Shown here: one piece after another, positions 39,762 through 51,532 of the stretch
Position numbering within the stretch: position 1 is the stretch's first letter
Layout of the letters: each line of letters opens with the position of its first letter
Assembly (NCBI GenBank): GCA_013397455.1
Contig: VYZB01000290.1
Coordinates: 1,057,356-1,121,355 of the forward strand
DNA from: Crotophaga sulcirostris
Taxonomy: Eukaryota > Chordata > Aves > Cuculiformes > Crotophagidae
Length of the DNA: 64,000 bases
Reading direction: 5' to 3'
Notes under the pieces: generated by a model
Told to the model about the DNA's origin: nothing
The model's input: only the letters and a program-made list of their open reading frames with translations
The model's database searches: none
Program-made: the position numbers and the translations under genes

Positions 39762-42700
39762 GTTAATTTTAAGTTTTAGGTCATGTTTTCATAAAGCAAT
39801 TTTTTTAAAAAATTGAGACAAGTAGGCTTGTTTAAAGTATACAAAGACAAATACAAGTAATATTTCCTTTGTTATTAGTAGTCCATATTTCTGTGTTGGA
39901 TATGGCACAGGCTCTTTAGCCTGCTGCTAGGGATTCTGCACCTTCGATGTCAACTCATGTGTACAGTCTTGCATGCAGGCCTCATCTCTGTCAGTCCTTT
40001 GCGTGCAGGACTGTTGCCCAGATTCTCATGCTGCATGCATTTTGACCACCACAAAATCTACACATCTTATTATTCATCTTTGCAAATGCTAGAATATGAA
40101 TAAACGCATGCAAGACAAGAGTTTGTTTGATCTCCACAACTGTAATATTTCCAGGTATTACTAGTTGGATGATGATCTCACTCCAAAGCCATGCTTCCTG
40201 TCATGATGTGATTTCTCATGTATTTCTGACTGCCAAATGTATTTTTTTTAAGTTTAAAAATCAAGCATGATCTCTTTCAATAATACTTTGAAAATCCAAG
40301 TAGAAGAAGCTGACTGATCAGCTCTTAAATATCAGAGATTAAGTAAGCAGCTGTTTAAATCGTGCTGGGTATTTGTTAATCCAGCACACTCAATTTAGCA
40401 CCATGTGCAGAAGGTTCTCTTTCTCATGGCGCCTCTCTTCGGAAGAGTTGGAGGGCAGGTGCTAAAGGGGAGGTAATAAGAATTCGTGACTGACAGAAAG
40501 AGAGTGATGGCTTCTTAAGATAAATATATATATATGTGATAGATATATATATGTATGTATAAATATGTTTTAACTTGACCCCAGTCCAGTAGAGAAAATG
40601 TTACAAATGAGATATTAACATCCCTGGAAATCACTGTGTCATAATAAAACTTCAGCAGCTGTTGATGGGCAAGAAAGCAAACTCTTTTTGATGGGAATTG
40701 TAAAATGGGAAGAAAAGCAGTAGGTTAATGGCTTTGACTGTCTATTATTTGCTGGATGAGCTAGGCAAGGAGAATCCTGTATCAGACAGAAGATATTTTG
40801 CCTCGTAGGGACTTGGACAATGTCTTTTGTTCTTAGAGGAAATCTCAGTCATTTTGGGGAACCCATTGGATGTTGATTTTACTTCCCTATTTTTCAGTCA
40901 TCTCTTCCCCACACCCATTATCATATGGATACTCAGAAGCAAAATGATGAGGCTGTTTATTGACCAGATGGCTTTCCTGTCATGTAGGCTGACTGTTTAC
41001 ATGCTGCTTTGATTTCTGTGTTGATGACAACAATCCTTCTCTCCATGTTTTATTTTCTTTCTCTTTCTCGCTTTCTCTTCCTAATACTCTGGGCATTTGC
41101 TGGTTTCCTGTCTAGTGGACTACTCTTTGCACTAGCTTTTGTTTTTAACTTGGTGTGAAATTTTTCGTTGCAGGTTTTCACTGGTTTAGCCATGCTTTTC
41201 TGTTGAGTATTTCTCTTGCTGCAGCACATACTTGAAAATAATTTGAACTGACTTTCTTACTTGAGTGAAAAATGTTTGCTAGCACCTTATTATTTTCATG
41301 TCTTAAAAAAGTCCCAGTGATAAGCAGCTCACAAAAATGTTATTAAGCAGCCTTAAAAATGTTATTCTATTCAAGCCACAAGTGGGCATCCTTGGCACAC
41401 ATGTTGGCACACCTTCTGGTTGTAGAGTGAGAGGACAGCCCAAGTCTGTAGTCCACAGTACACAAGCTCTAGCTGGGGCTTCCGCAAAGCTGACTATCAG
41501 TGGGAAAGACCTTTCCAAATTTTGGATGGCAGAAACAGATCCAGCAACTGCTACAGCCTCTTTGTTGCTATTCTTTGAAGGACTGCCATCATTAAAAGAT
41601 TTTGGGGTGGCTATGGACAAAAGCTTGGAAACCCTCATATTTAGGCACTGGAGTTGGATTTCTGCACCTAGGACATCTGAACCTTGGAGGCACACTGTCA
41701 TCAGGGGCTCATTTTGCAGGGAAAATGTTGACCATATAATTGGGAAACAATGCGCTTAACATTATTGCACTCTTACCGGTGTGAGAAAAGCAATTCATTT
41801 TAAAGAGTTTTAGGAAATGGCAAGATAGCTAACTGTAACTAAAAGCATTTTATGAAACTGGTACGTTGTGAACTCCAGCAATAATTTTCATTTTGCTGCA
41901 TGAGTTTTGAGTGATTGAGTACTGGAAGTTGGAAGTACAAGATGCAGACACAATTTAAGTAAACAATGGTCAGTTGAGCCTTCTTATGACCCTCTGTCCC
42001 TTCATTTTAATATATTTGACAGTTTGAGGCTTAGTGTAGCACATTCTTGAAAGAATTTTGCTGTATCCAGATTTCTCTCACTCACAAGTGCTTTTAGTCT
42101 AGGCTGGATCTTGATCTTTGCTGCTGTTTACTCAAGGACTCAGAGAAGCCATGCCATAAAGATGTTGAACTTACGAATGTCTTGCTTTTTTATTTCACCT
42201 GCATGATAGTTTAACATCTGCTATGTATCTGTGGTGTTTGTACTGATGAGACTGTGTACTATCCCCCGTAGCTATACTGATCTCATGTTTGTTTTCTACT
42301 TCTTCCAGTCTCCTTGGCAACATGTATCTGTGGTTTTTATTTCATGATTTATTTTTTTAATCTTTTGAGAGCTGTAGAAGACTTGAACAGTTTTATGGAC
42401 CAATTGTTAATGAAACCCTAATTCAGCTTCCCTTTCCCTACCCTGGGCTCTTTGTAAATACCAGTGTAGGTGGGGAGATATAAACCTGGATCTGCATGCA
42501 GGTACCAACATGGCCGAGGTAAACAGGAATCCTGCATCATGACAAAGAAGCACAAAAGTTTTCAGGTGGCTTAACATAGTGAGGAATAATAACCAGTCTA
42601 CAGGAGGGGAAAGGGAAGATTTTTGGAGTTCTGGGGCTGGCAGAACTGTACATATTTTCCAGACACACAAATCTTAAAATCAATCATGTAAATTCTTAGA

Positions 42701-45700
42701 AGCAACAAAACTATTCATCATCTTTCTGAAAAATTTAGTAAAGAATTATGAAATCATTTAATTGTTCCAGTGGAAAATCTAATGGGTTACTGGCAAGAAC
42801 AGACATAAACTTTATGGCAGGATAGGTCATTTCCCTGGAGGACCACACATGAAGTTCTCTCCCCCCCGTCAAATAGTTAAATATTACGAGCCAGCCTCAC
42901 TCCATCAGGAAAACTTCCATCAGGAATTTTCTCCATGATTCAGCCTAGATTCCTCTGCTGAGGAGTGAGGAAACCCCACAGTTTGTGGGTCCTAGAGCCA
43001 ACATGGAGTCCCAGGCCAGTCTCAGTCTCCATGAGTGTCTACACTGGAATTGTGATAGCAAAGAGTCACCTACTCTTGCTATCTCTAGCGTGCTTAATAG
43101 GAATGTCTCTGCACTGCCACCCCCAGGATCTCTAGCCCATGGAGGCCTCTGGAGTTCTTTGGGGTTCCAGAGAAGGGATGCTTTCCCATAGAAAGAGGGA
43201 TGATTTCATCTGAGAGCCTCACACTTCTGTAACTAGATTATTTTGCATCATTTTTGCTACCCAATTCAATTATTTTGGCATTTGTAGTTATTAAAGAAGT
43301 GACCCAGTTACCAAGAAGTGGTACTAAATGAAACAATTGATATTAAATACAAATTTCTCGCTGTTCATCTACAGTAAAAATTCTTTTCACTTTTCATAGT
43401 ACTTTAATGACTTGCTTTAAACAATTTATCTTTCTTAGCGATAGCAGTTAAAAACTGCAGACAACCTGTGGTCTATGGCTGAGACACTAATCCTCTTAAC
43501 TTTAGTGCTGAATAATGCATAAGAGGTATCAGTGCATAAGAAATGACTTTATGTTAAAACCAGCCAAATAAAAATGGAATGTTGTAATTTTATGCCCACA
43601 GGCATGAAAAAGAATAGGAAGCCATTGGATTGGTGTTTACCCATGCACTTATCTGGGGTATTGCAGTAAACCTAATATAAATGCAGTGTGAGGGGATGGA
43701 TGTAGTAGGATGGATGATCCTGGCCTGTGGAGATTTCAGACTGAAGCCCCTGGCTGAAGAAGCCAAGTAGTGTAATGTCCACTTGTCTGATGCTGCAGCT
43801 GGATTTGATTGTTGTTTTTTTACAGGAATATGGTAGAATGGAGGATTACCAGATTCTCAGAACTGAAAAAAAAGTGTAAAAATCGGTGCAACTTTAACAT
43901 AACTCAAGCATGAGATATTAAGTGTCTTTTACGTATTCTCTTAAGTAGATATATGCCTGAATACTGCAGTACTTAAAAAAGAAAATTTGCATAGGGAAAG
44001 GTATTCTACCCAAGCCTGATCTGTGACTGAGCTGAGAACAAGCTGCAGGAGGGATTAGCGAGCAGCTGTGCCAGCCTGCCTGCCACAGGAACGTACGTGG
44101 CAGGTTTAGCACGCAGCGTGCTTAAGGGCAGAAGTTCAGGTATCAGAAAGGATAAAGCTTGAGCAGGGATGTGCAAACCTTCCTGTTCTGTGTGTTCACC
44201 CTGAGTGGACAGAAGCAGCCTTCTTAAGCACAGCAATACTGTGCTGGTTTTGCCACACCTCCTGAATTGATTAATTTGCAGTGGCATTAGAGAGTCCTGC
44301 CTGGAAAAACATGTGAAGATCATCTGTATTTTACTCTAATCTGGCATATTCTAGGCAAAAAAAAAAAAGCCCCTTAATTCAGGAACCCTTTCATAGCTGG
44401 TGATACATCGTCCTAAGCATTAACCACAAAGGAGAAAAGGAAGAAAGGTGTCTTAAATTCTTGTGCTATACCAATTTTCTGAGCTGAGCTCTGCCACTAA
44501 AAAGCACCCCTGAGACAATCCGTGAAGAAATCAAATACTCTGTTTTGCCTCAGTACCTTTTGATTTAAGGATGAAAGCTAGTATTCTCTGAATACCAGGG
44601 CTTCCTTTGTACTTGTTCTCCTCTTTTTCCCATGCCATTCTCTCCCTTGAATCCAAGGTCTGAGAAACGCCATGTGCTTTCAGCTTTTTCAGTATCTTTT
44701 TTCCTATCCTACCCATTCCATAGATCACCATTTTTATATTAGGAAATGTGCATTACTGCATTTATTTTCCTGTCACGTGTTTTGGAGTGTGTGTTTTGGA
44801 GTGCATAGTGGAAGCATTGCTGACTAGGTCAAGTCTACTTTTCTAGATATTCAAGTTTCAAATGAATTCTACTCTTCTACTCCTGAACATTGCTTTGTTC
44901 AGAAAACAGAAATATCAATGTTATATCTCTGAGCAGTTAAATCTGAAGATCAGGCTAGAGATATTTTCAAGATTTTCATAGGTATACTGCAGCAAACAGA
45001 CTTTGGCTGAAGAAAAAATGTGGTATTTTTTAAAAAAAAGTTAATTCTGGGTAAAAATAATAATAGCAGTTTTTTAGATTTTGCGAATAGGTTAAAATAA
45101 AGTTGTCATTTTAAAATTATTGATTCTGAACCAACTCTTAACATGTTAGGTGAGATCAGTTTTGTTTCACTGGATTCAGAACCACACTCAGCATCTAGTG
45201 TATTGATTCTCCATCAAAATGGAAAGGCAAACCCCAGTGCCTTCACTGAGAGTGGTAATTTATTCACTGGGGTCCAACTGATTTCACTGAAGATCAATTT
45301 AGGCTCTTTCTCATAATACCGTTGCAGCTAATTTAGATTTAAGCCAGTTTCTCTGTGTTATTACAGAGTGATAACCATTAGTAGTCCCCATTCTTATTTC
45401 ACCTGTGGTAGGAAGAGCTCCAAAGGTGACTGATGCAGTTTGGCTTGGCACGCTTCTCTGTAGACACCACCCTGCTGCAAGCATAAATAAGTGCTGGGCT
45501 CCACATACTTCCAAACCTACTGGGAGAGCATATGAAATAATAATTCTTTTTAAAACCAGGTCCACTACAGCACTCTCCCCAAGTTCAAACATTTCTTTTT
45601 CCTAGACACTGTCTCAGCTCTTTCCACTTCTTTGCTTCATTATGAATATACTTTTAAGTTACCATCAGTATTGTGGGCACAAGAATAACAAGCTCAATTA

Positions 45701-46368
45701 CTTTCACATGACATGTGAAAGCTCCTGAGGCTTAAATATCTTTGAATACAAGGAAACAGAAAAATTCTGAGACACATCCTATCTGTGTGTGACCTCCTCC
45801 ATTCTGGGGAGCACTTTTGTTTAGTACAGACTTCTTCTATCTTTTCTCTTAAGTCCAGCTTTTCTAGCCAGCAGTTCCCATAAAACTCTGTCATTTTGAC
45901 CATGCCTCCCTGGAAATGCCTCCTCTTCCACACAGGCTGGCATGGTACTGATTACGAACAAGGCAGGAGACTTTTCTGTAGGGTTGATTTGTTGAGAATA
46001 AGCAAAGGCAGGTCATTGTTTAATTGTCTTTTCAATGATCATCTTTCAATTGGATATTACATGGGCAGGACTACCCTCCAAGTTGTTACTCATGCTCAGA
46101 TATGTTTAGTTCAGAATAGAAAATGGAATCCCTAATCAGATGGGAACTTTTTTCTGCATATAGATGTATTAATGCTCTGTGAGGGACATTCCTCGTTAAC
46201 CTGGGGGAACTGGGTGAAAATAAAGGCTTTGTTTCAACTCTTGAAAACAATGTTCTAAACATGCCAGAGGGAATAGTATAGTGAGTTACGTGTGGGTCAA
46301 AATAAAGATATTTAGCAACTGTTTCTTGTAGTTTGCAGTTATATGTTCCTCCTTCTGTCTAATTGCAG
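39762..46368 (+). other. AMPH: AMPH intron 3
   Basis: A 6.6-kb phase-1 intron from gttaat to the acceptor ctaattgcag. It contains an AT-rich microsatellite at 40522-40568 and an unexplained block at about 41303-41759 that is open for more than 130 codons on both strands. No exon or RNA gene was recognised. Open frames at 44006-44323 and 45311-45592 have no recognisable protein similarity and are treated as chance. Confidence 0.85.
40522..40568. repeat. AT-rich microsatellite
   Basis: Interrupted (TA)n with TG and GA variants and short ATGT repeats, in intron 3. Likely length-variable. Confidence 0.85.
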
Positions 46369-46463
46369 GGATGCAAGATGCCTCAAAGAAGCTTACAGAG
46401 TCTCTTCATGAAGTATATGAGCCAGATTGGTACGGGCGAGAAGATGTGAAAATGATTGGGGAG
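46369..46463 (+). CDS. AMPH: Amphiphysin exon 4 (BAR helix 1 end to helix 2 start)
   Basis: A 95-nt exon that completes the split Gly codon and continues MQDASKKLTESLHEVYEPDW, then YGREDVKMIGE (phase 1 in, phase 0 out). The acceptor is ctaattgcag and the donor is GAG|gtaagg, close to consensus. The block SLHEVYEPDWYGREDV is a signature of the amphiphysin/BIN1 N-BAR family, around the turn between helices 1 and 2. The Met-Ile-Gly of KMIGE differs by a single conservative residue from the human protein as I recall it (Val). No deviation suggests loss of function. Confidence 0.97.
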
Positions 46464-46670
46464 GTAAGGTATATGGAAAGAGTGGGAAAGTGTTTTGGCT
46501 GAAATTGGATTAATCTGAGCTGTTGAGGAGAAGTCTACATCCAAAAATTTCCCTTAAGTCTTCGTTACATGTTAAATCCTATTTTCTAAACATAGAAATT
46601 ATTGGTCTTGTGAAATGCACCTCCTGCTGACCAGATGCTGCATTTGCAATGTCTATTTTACGAACTAGCT

Positions 46671-46728
46671 GACATAAACTCCCACTGAGGTCAACATCGA
46701 TGTGAGCAGAATTGATCCTAATAGCAAC
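46671..46728. repeat. Possible palindromic-repeat relic (same broad type)
   Basis: ACTCCCACTGAGGTCAACAT, then GTGAGCAGAATTGATCC, resembles one arm of the same kind of sauropsid palindromic repeat (ACTCCCATTGACTTCAATG, GAGCAGGATTGATCC). No clear second arm is seen. Confidence 0.35.
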
Positions 46729-46967
46729 TGGTTGACAAGTTTGTACAAGGTATCTTACATGCAGTTTTACAGTCGGGATTATGAATTCAACTGAATGTTA
46801 AAAATTATCAAATTTATTTATCCTTGTGTGCTATGCAACAACTGTTAAGCCAGTGGCACTAAACAAGGTATCAGATGGGACGCTCTCTCTGACAAGAATC
46901 TGGAATTTAAAGGCAAATTGGGGTGCAGGGCACTATTCATTTTTGCCTTTTTAGCTTCCTCTAGTGA

Positions 46968-47025
46968 TTAGAATAGAATAGGCTGTTCTAGATGACACTG
47001 CAGGAATTTGACTTGAGGTACTCTG
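46968..47025 (-). mobile_element. Possible CR1 3' end, reverse orientation
   Basis: AGAATAGAATAGGCTGTTCT on the + strand looks like the reversed CR1 tail with its short terminal repeats; the following GATGACACTGCAGG is only loosely similar. Short and uncertain. Confidence 0.25.
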
Positions 47026-49088
47026 AACTGCCTGCTGAAACGGCCTTTATGCTGCGGGAAGTCTGTCAGCAAATGTGCTGGTGGTGACAAGAAAGTGCAA
47101 ACTGATATCAGTGCAGCTTTTAACCACCTAGTGTTTAGTTTGCAAAGCCTCCTGAACAGTATAATTAACAAGGAACTAGAAGACAGAGCAATCTTCCCAA
47201 ATCTGAGTAATGATTGCTCTTCCCTCTGGCAGCCTTCCTCTGCCCTTCCCTGCTCCTGAAGACATGATGTGATTTTGATTTTAAATGCACCCCACTTCCA
47301 AACTGTGTAAGTTAAGATACCATACCGTTTATATTGGTTTAGGTTAAGCAGGTGGAAGATCTCCTGCTGCATCTTCCTGTAACACTTCACCCTGTATCTG
47401 TAGACTGCAAGATTTTACACTCAGAAATTTGTAATTGTTTATGAAAGGACCAAATTTGGCTCCTAATCTCTATTAGATGTAGGGATAAATGTTAGATGTG
47501 TCTTTTTCACAAGAGACTCGTGGGCAATATTACAAAAATCTCTGCTCCTGATTTTTTCCCTGTATAATCACAAATGTATATTTTTGCATCCCTCAACCTT
47601 GAGTAAAAAAGTATGATATATTTGTGCAGTTTAGGATATAAATGATCATTCCAAAAGGGATCCACCTAAATGACCTTATTCTACACAGTAGGAAAGATGA
47701 TGGCTTAAAGAACTCTTCAGCAATATTTTTTGAGGCAATTGGCTTTCAGAAGACCTCCGTGATTTGAACGTGTCCGAAATATCTATCAGAAAGATACAAA
47801 GGCAAATTCACAAGACTGGTAGTTTTTTGCTATGATCTAACGCTGTGCTGCTCTGTGGACCACTGTGATTAAATATTGTGTTAATAAATGAGGTATTTCT
47901 TTTAAGCATTATTAATAGATTGTAATAATTCTTTGGGGACTCTGTTAGAGTAGGAAATGAATTAACTGAATGCTGGCATCACACAGCATTTATAATGTGC
48001 CCTATAGTCATATGATAAAACAAACACTAGGGAATAGCTTTCCGGACTTGCCAGTGAGGGTGACAGCCCTGCAGAACAGAGCTTGTCCCCTTTAGCCTCC
48101 CTTTCATCAAAGGAGAGAGTTCGGTGATTTTTGAAATGTGCAAAGAAAAGTGGGATCAGGATGTTTAAGGCATGCTAATGACTTATTCCATTGAGAACCC
48201 AGGACCTCAAGCACTATGTCTCTGTGTAACAGGATTTGCTTCTGGCAAGGAATAGCACTCTGCTCCCCATGGGCTCCTTGTCACATCAGCTGCATTAACA
48301 TGTTCTTAAAAACTGGAAAACTACAAGGAGTGCCTCTTGGTGACTACCCCAGAGCTGCAGAGGGGACTGGGGAAAAGTGCTCAAGCTTCTGGGAGGGATA
48401 TTTATTTTGCCTGCTGATGTTAACATATTCTGTATCTGGTATCCGAGTTCTCTAGCAGTGCAAGGGTAGAGTTCTTGTCTGTGCATCAGCTATTTCATCA
48501 AATGTACCTTAATGGAACAAAAATTATGGGATGGAAAGACCTTTCTTAGGGTGACTCTCCACAGCTTTTATTTTAAAATTGACCAAGCAAAGCTAAGCTT
48601 ACCAATCCTTGTAATTGATGGGAACTCCCCTTTCCTGTGTTTTATTTACTTTTCTCTTTATAGTTATGTTTCTTTTCTTTGTAAGAAAGATTCACCATCG
48701 CTGAACATACTAAGGCCTAAGAAGTAGGGCAGCTTCAGATTCTGCTTTATTTGACCCTCAAGGACCCAAAACCCTGAGGAAGACCTTGAATCCATGATAT
48801 ACTTATTTTCACATTGCAGCTACTATTTGAAAGAACGGAAACACAAACAAGTTATTAAGCTAAATCTTCTTTTGTTGTAAATTGAAATTTGCAATGTCAA
48901 GGTATTCCTTTTCATTTACTTCATAAGTGCGCTTTGATTTATTACCATAAAGAACACTTTAAAACTTTAGGAAGATTAATCTTTACCAATTACATTTATA
49001 TTTCTCTTAAGTTTGGAGTGGAATTAAACTACTAAGTGCTTTCTTCTCTCTCTCTTTTTTTTGTTGTTTTTTTTTTTTACTTTTACAG

Positions 49089-49184
49089 AAATGTGATGAA
49101 CTTTGGGAAGACTTCCATCAAAAGCTGGTGGATGGGTCATTGTTGACCTTGGATACATATCTAGGACAATTTCCTGATATCAAA
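49089..49184 (+). CDS. AMPH: Amphiphysin exon 5 (BAR helix 2)
   Basis: A 96-nt exon of 32 codons, phase 0 on both sides: [20 protein letters not shown] followed by [12 protein letters not shown]. The acceptor is a long T-rich tract ending ttttacag; the donor AAA|gtacag is weak because the exon ends in A and position +5 is A. The protein lies in BAR helix 2 and matches mammalian AMPH nearly residue for residue (as I recall, Val becomes Glu in CDELW). The [12 protein letters not shown] block is typical of the AMPH/BIN1 family. It contributes to the helical bundle and dimer interface of the BAR crescent. Confidence 0.97.
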
Positions 49185-50554
49185 GTACAGTAATGATTTC
49201 CTATAAAGGGCAATTTATAAAATTACTGTTGAGTCATAAGTTAAATAGAAAATGATATTACAAGCAAATAAAATTTAAAAAAAGGGGGAGGTGGGAGTCA
49301 TTCTCTTCTGCAATGTAAAAGATGATGTTCTGTAAGTAGGCCCCTAGCATTAGGCTGCACTGGTTTTCCACGTGAACAAAACCATTTTTTAATGCATAGT
49401 ACTTTAGAAGTAGATTAGCCTTAGTAGGTGAAACTTTTCTGTTTTTTCCTGCTTCTGTTTATTTGCTATGAGATCATGCTCACCAACCCCAACAGGGACA
49501 CATTAAGCTCTTCAGCTGTTAAAATGCCAGACAAATTACAACATGAAAAACAGGACTGTTGTCGTCAGCTAAATGCACCTGTGGATATTTAAGTATCTTT
49601 CTCTCAACTAAGCCAAGGTTCTTGTACTTTAACTAGTTACAAAAAAAGATTTTATAATACACATAAGGAGAGACTGTTATGCAGATTTTAGCCTCTCCCA
49701 GATGCCTGTCCAGTGTGCAGGCTAGGGGGATGGTTGCTAAATGAAATTCTTGGAGATAAGAATCATTACAAGTGAAAGGTAGGTACTTTTGTATTTGAAT
49801 GTGCCTGTATGGCCACAGCTTGGAATTCTTCATGATCATTTATAATTGAGTAATTATTGTGCAGTCATCCCCTTTGTCATTTACATCAGGGACTAAAGGA
49901 AAAATAATTTAAATGTCCCAACATTACAGATGTTCAGACTTGCTTGTAAACCAAACTGTGCTTGTGTCCTCTCAGCATGTGGAATTTACATGTAATGTAT
50001 AGTTTTGCGAAGTCATTATATATCAAAGGACTTTTGTTTAGTTTTAAAATAATTATAGCAGGCAGATTAACGTTCCTATTATATGTTGAACTCAAATTAT
50101 CTTAATAAAATGTCTATAATATACTATATTGAGAAGTATATTTTGTGCATTTTTCCAATTCTAGAAAAAAAAATATGTTCATTATTCATTAAGTTTGCAC
50201 ACTACATATAAGGGAAAAAGACAGTGTTACCATGAGTTTAACAGGCCCACTTATTCTGGAGAATGATACAAGTCTTACATAACATCTATATCTCACTTCT
50301 AAGCCCTGTGAGCCCTACACCCACAAAAAACCCTTTCAAACCATCTGTAAATGGATTCCTTTTTTATAATAAGGTGATTAGTTTGTCTTTCTCACCATGC
50401 CTGTTTGTTGTTCCTGTATGATATTGTAGTAAGACAGATATGAACAGCGGATGAGGGAAAATAAAAATATATCAAAAATTTAAATGTCAGCTTAGGTAAA
50501 ATAGCTTTTTAAAAAGCACCAGTTGTGCTGACTTTCATTTCTACCTCTGTGCAG
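49185..50554 (+). other. AMPH: AMPH intron 5
   Basis: A 1.37-kb phase-0 intron from gtacag to ctctgtgcag. It is AT-rich with no recognised exon, repeat family or RNA gene. A short A/G-rich stretch (about 49275-49295) lies near its start. Confidence 0.9.
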
Positions 50555-50662
50555 ACTCGCATTGCAAAACGAAGCAGAAAGCTGGTGGACTATGACAGTG
50601 CAAGGCATCACCTAGAAGCTCTGCAGAGCTCCAAAAGAAAAGATGAAGGCAGAATTTCCAAG
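50555..50662 (+). CDS. AMPH: Amphiphysin exon 6 (BAR helix 2, basic membrane-binding surface)
   Basis: A 108-nt exon of 36 codons, phase 0 on both sides: [20 protein letters not shown], then [16 protein letters not shown]. The acceptor is ctctgtgcag and the donor AAG|gtagcg is weak at +4 to +6. The clusters KRSRK and SKRKDE are the lysine/arginine patches that, in N-BAR structures, line the concave face and the helix 2-3 tip that contact acidic membrane lipids. Within DYDSARHH, the Asp and Arg equivalent to BIN1 Asp151 and Arg154 (centronuclear myopathy positions) are both present. The reading frame stays open for 42 codons past the donor, so retention of the short intron 6 would not stop translation at once. 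Confidence 0.97.
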
Positions 50663-51058
50663 GTAGCGCACTTGGAAGAATGCTGGCAGAAGACTTCAGG
50701 AGCTTGGGTGGCATTTGTTTCTGTGCAGAGACTGAGTACAAAGTTTATCTTCTTTTTTGTCTCTCAGAAATGGAACTCGCATTATCCTTAAGCGTAAATG
50801 TGTGTTGAGTGTTTTCCTGGGTGGGAAGGGCTCGCTTAGCCTCTCTTAGAAGTGAGTCCCATTGGAGCCCTAACTTTCTCTCTTGCTAAGACTTGGGGGA
50901 CAGCAAGTCCTGTGTTGGCCTGTGTAATGTAGGACTGAGTCACATCCTTTGTTAAAAAAAAGTTTAAAAGGACCACAAAAAAACTCACAAAACCAATTTT
51001 TCTAGGTTTTGTTATGTCAAAGACATTGCAGAAGTCACCCTATTTCATTTTGTTTTAG
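50663..51058 (+). other. AMPH: AMPH intron 6 (short)
   Basis: At 396 nt this is the shortest intron in the window, from gtagcg to tttgttttag. It contains no repeat or gene that I recognise. The exon 6 frame reads into it as far as the TAA at 50789-50791. Confidence 0.95.
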
Positions 51059-51144
51059 GCAGAAGAAGAGTTTCAAAAAGCACAGAAAGTGTTTGAAGAG
51101 TTTAATACTGATTTACAAGAAGAGTTACCATCTCTGTGGTCACG
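51059..51144 (+). CDS. AMPH: Amphiphysin exon 7 (BAR helix 3)
   Basis: An 86-nt exon reading AEEEFQKAQKVFEEFNTDLQ, then EELPSLWS and two bases of an Arg codon completed in exon 8 (phase 0 in, phase 2 out). The acceptor is ttcattttgttttag and the donor is CACG|gtaagc, close to consensus after +1. The peptide is the BAR helix 3 segment, with a Thr where the human protein has Val in EEFNVDL (recalled). Exons 7 and 8 sum to 162 nt and keep frame only when spliced together. Confidence 0.97.
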
Positions 51145-51399
51145 GTAAGCCTAGGCAGATAGTGTTTGGAAGGCCTAAAGGGGAACTAAGGGAAAGCAGG
51201 GGATTTTAACAAGCTGATAGAAAATGGTTTGATGACTCATTGAAGATCCTATCCATTATCTTTTTGGAAATAATAAAAGGGGAAAATTCCTGAAAATGAT
51301 CCAAAGTTATACTTATTATAAGTGTATTTATGCTTATTTCTTTCAGTTTATCTTTGCACTTAAGATTCTTTGTCGTGTCTTCATTCTAAGTTATAAAAA

Positions 51400-51475
51400 G
51401 GTCTCCATTTTATGGATAAACAACTGTGGCAGAGCACAGAACAGCAGATTGTGACTATGACCCACTGCTTCCATC
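51400..51475 (-). mobile_element. Possible MIR-like fragment, reverse orientation
   Basis: The string CTCCATTTTATGGATAAACA followed by GGCAGAGCACAGAACAG resembles the reversed MIR body (CCCCATTTTACAGATGGGGA, GGCACAGAG). The downstream part is too diverged to follow. The 17-base poly(A) run at 51516 lies on the 3' side but is probably unrelated, since a minus-strand insertion would leave T on this strand. Confidence 0.3.
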
Positions 51476-51515
51476 AGCTTTCTCAGAAACCTTCAGGCTG
51501 GATAACTGATCCTTT

Positions 51516-51532
51516 AAAAAAAAAAAAAAAAA
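51516..51532. repeat. Poly(A) run (17)
   Basis: Uninterrupted run of 17 A in intron 7. No retrocopy is recognisable immediately upstream and no target-site duplication is apparent. Confidence 0.9.

Larger units (their letters stand above)
46464..49088 (+). other. AMPH: AMPH intron 4
   Basis: A 2.6-kb phase-0 intron from gtaagg to ttttacag, with a strongly pyrimidine-rich (CT/T) tract at about 49044-49086 before the acceptor. It holds a possible palindromic-repeat relic at 46671-46728 and a possible minus-strand CR1 end at 46968-47025. The 140-codon minus-strand open frame at 46968-47390 has no recognisable domain and overlaps the presumed repeat end, so it is not called a gene. Confidence 0.85.

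Noticed and set aside
46968..47390. 140-codon - strand open frame as an antisense gene
   Set aside because: No recognisable family, and its 3' end overlaps a possible CR1 tail. Length is compatible with chance in 64 kb across six frames.
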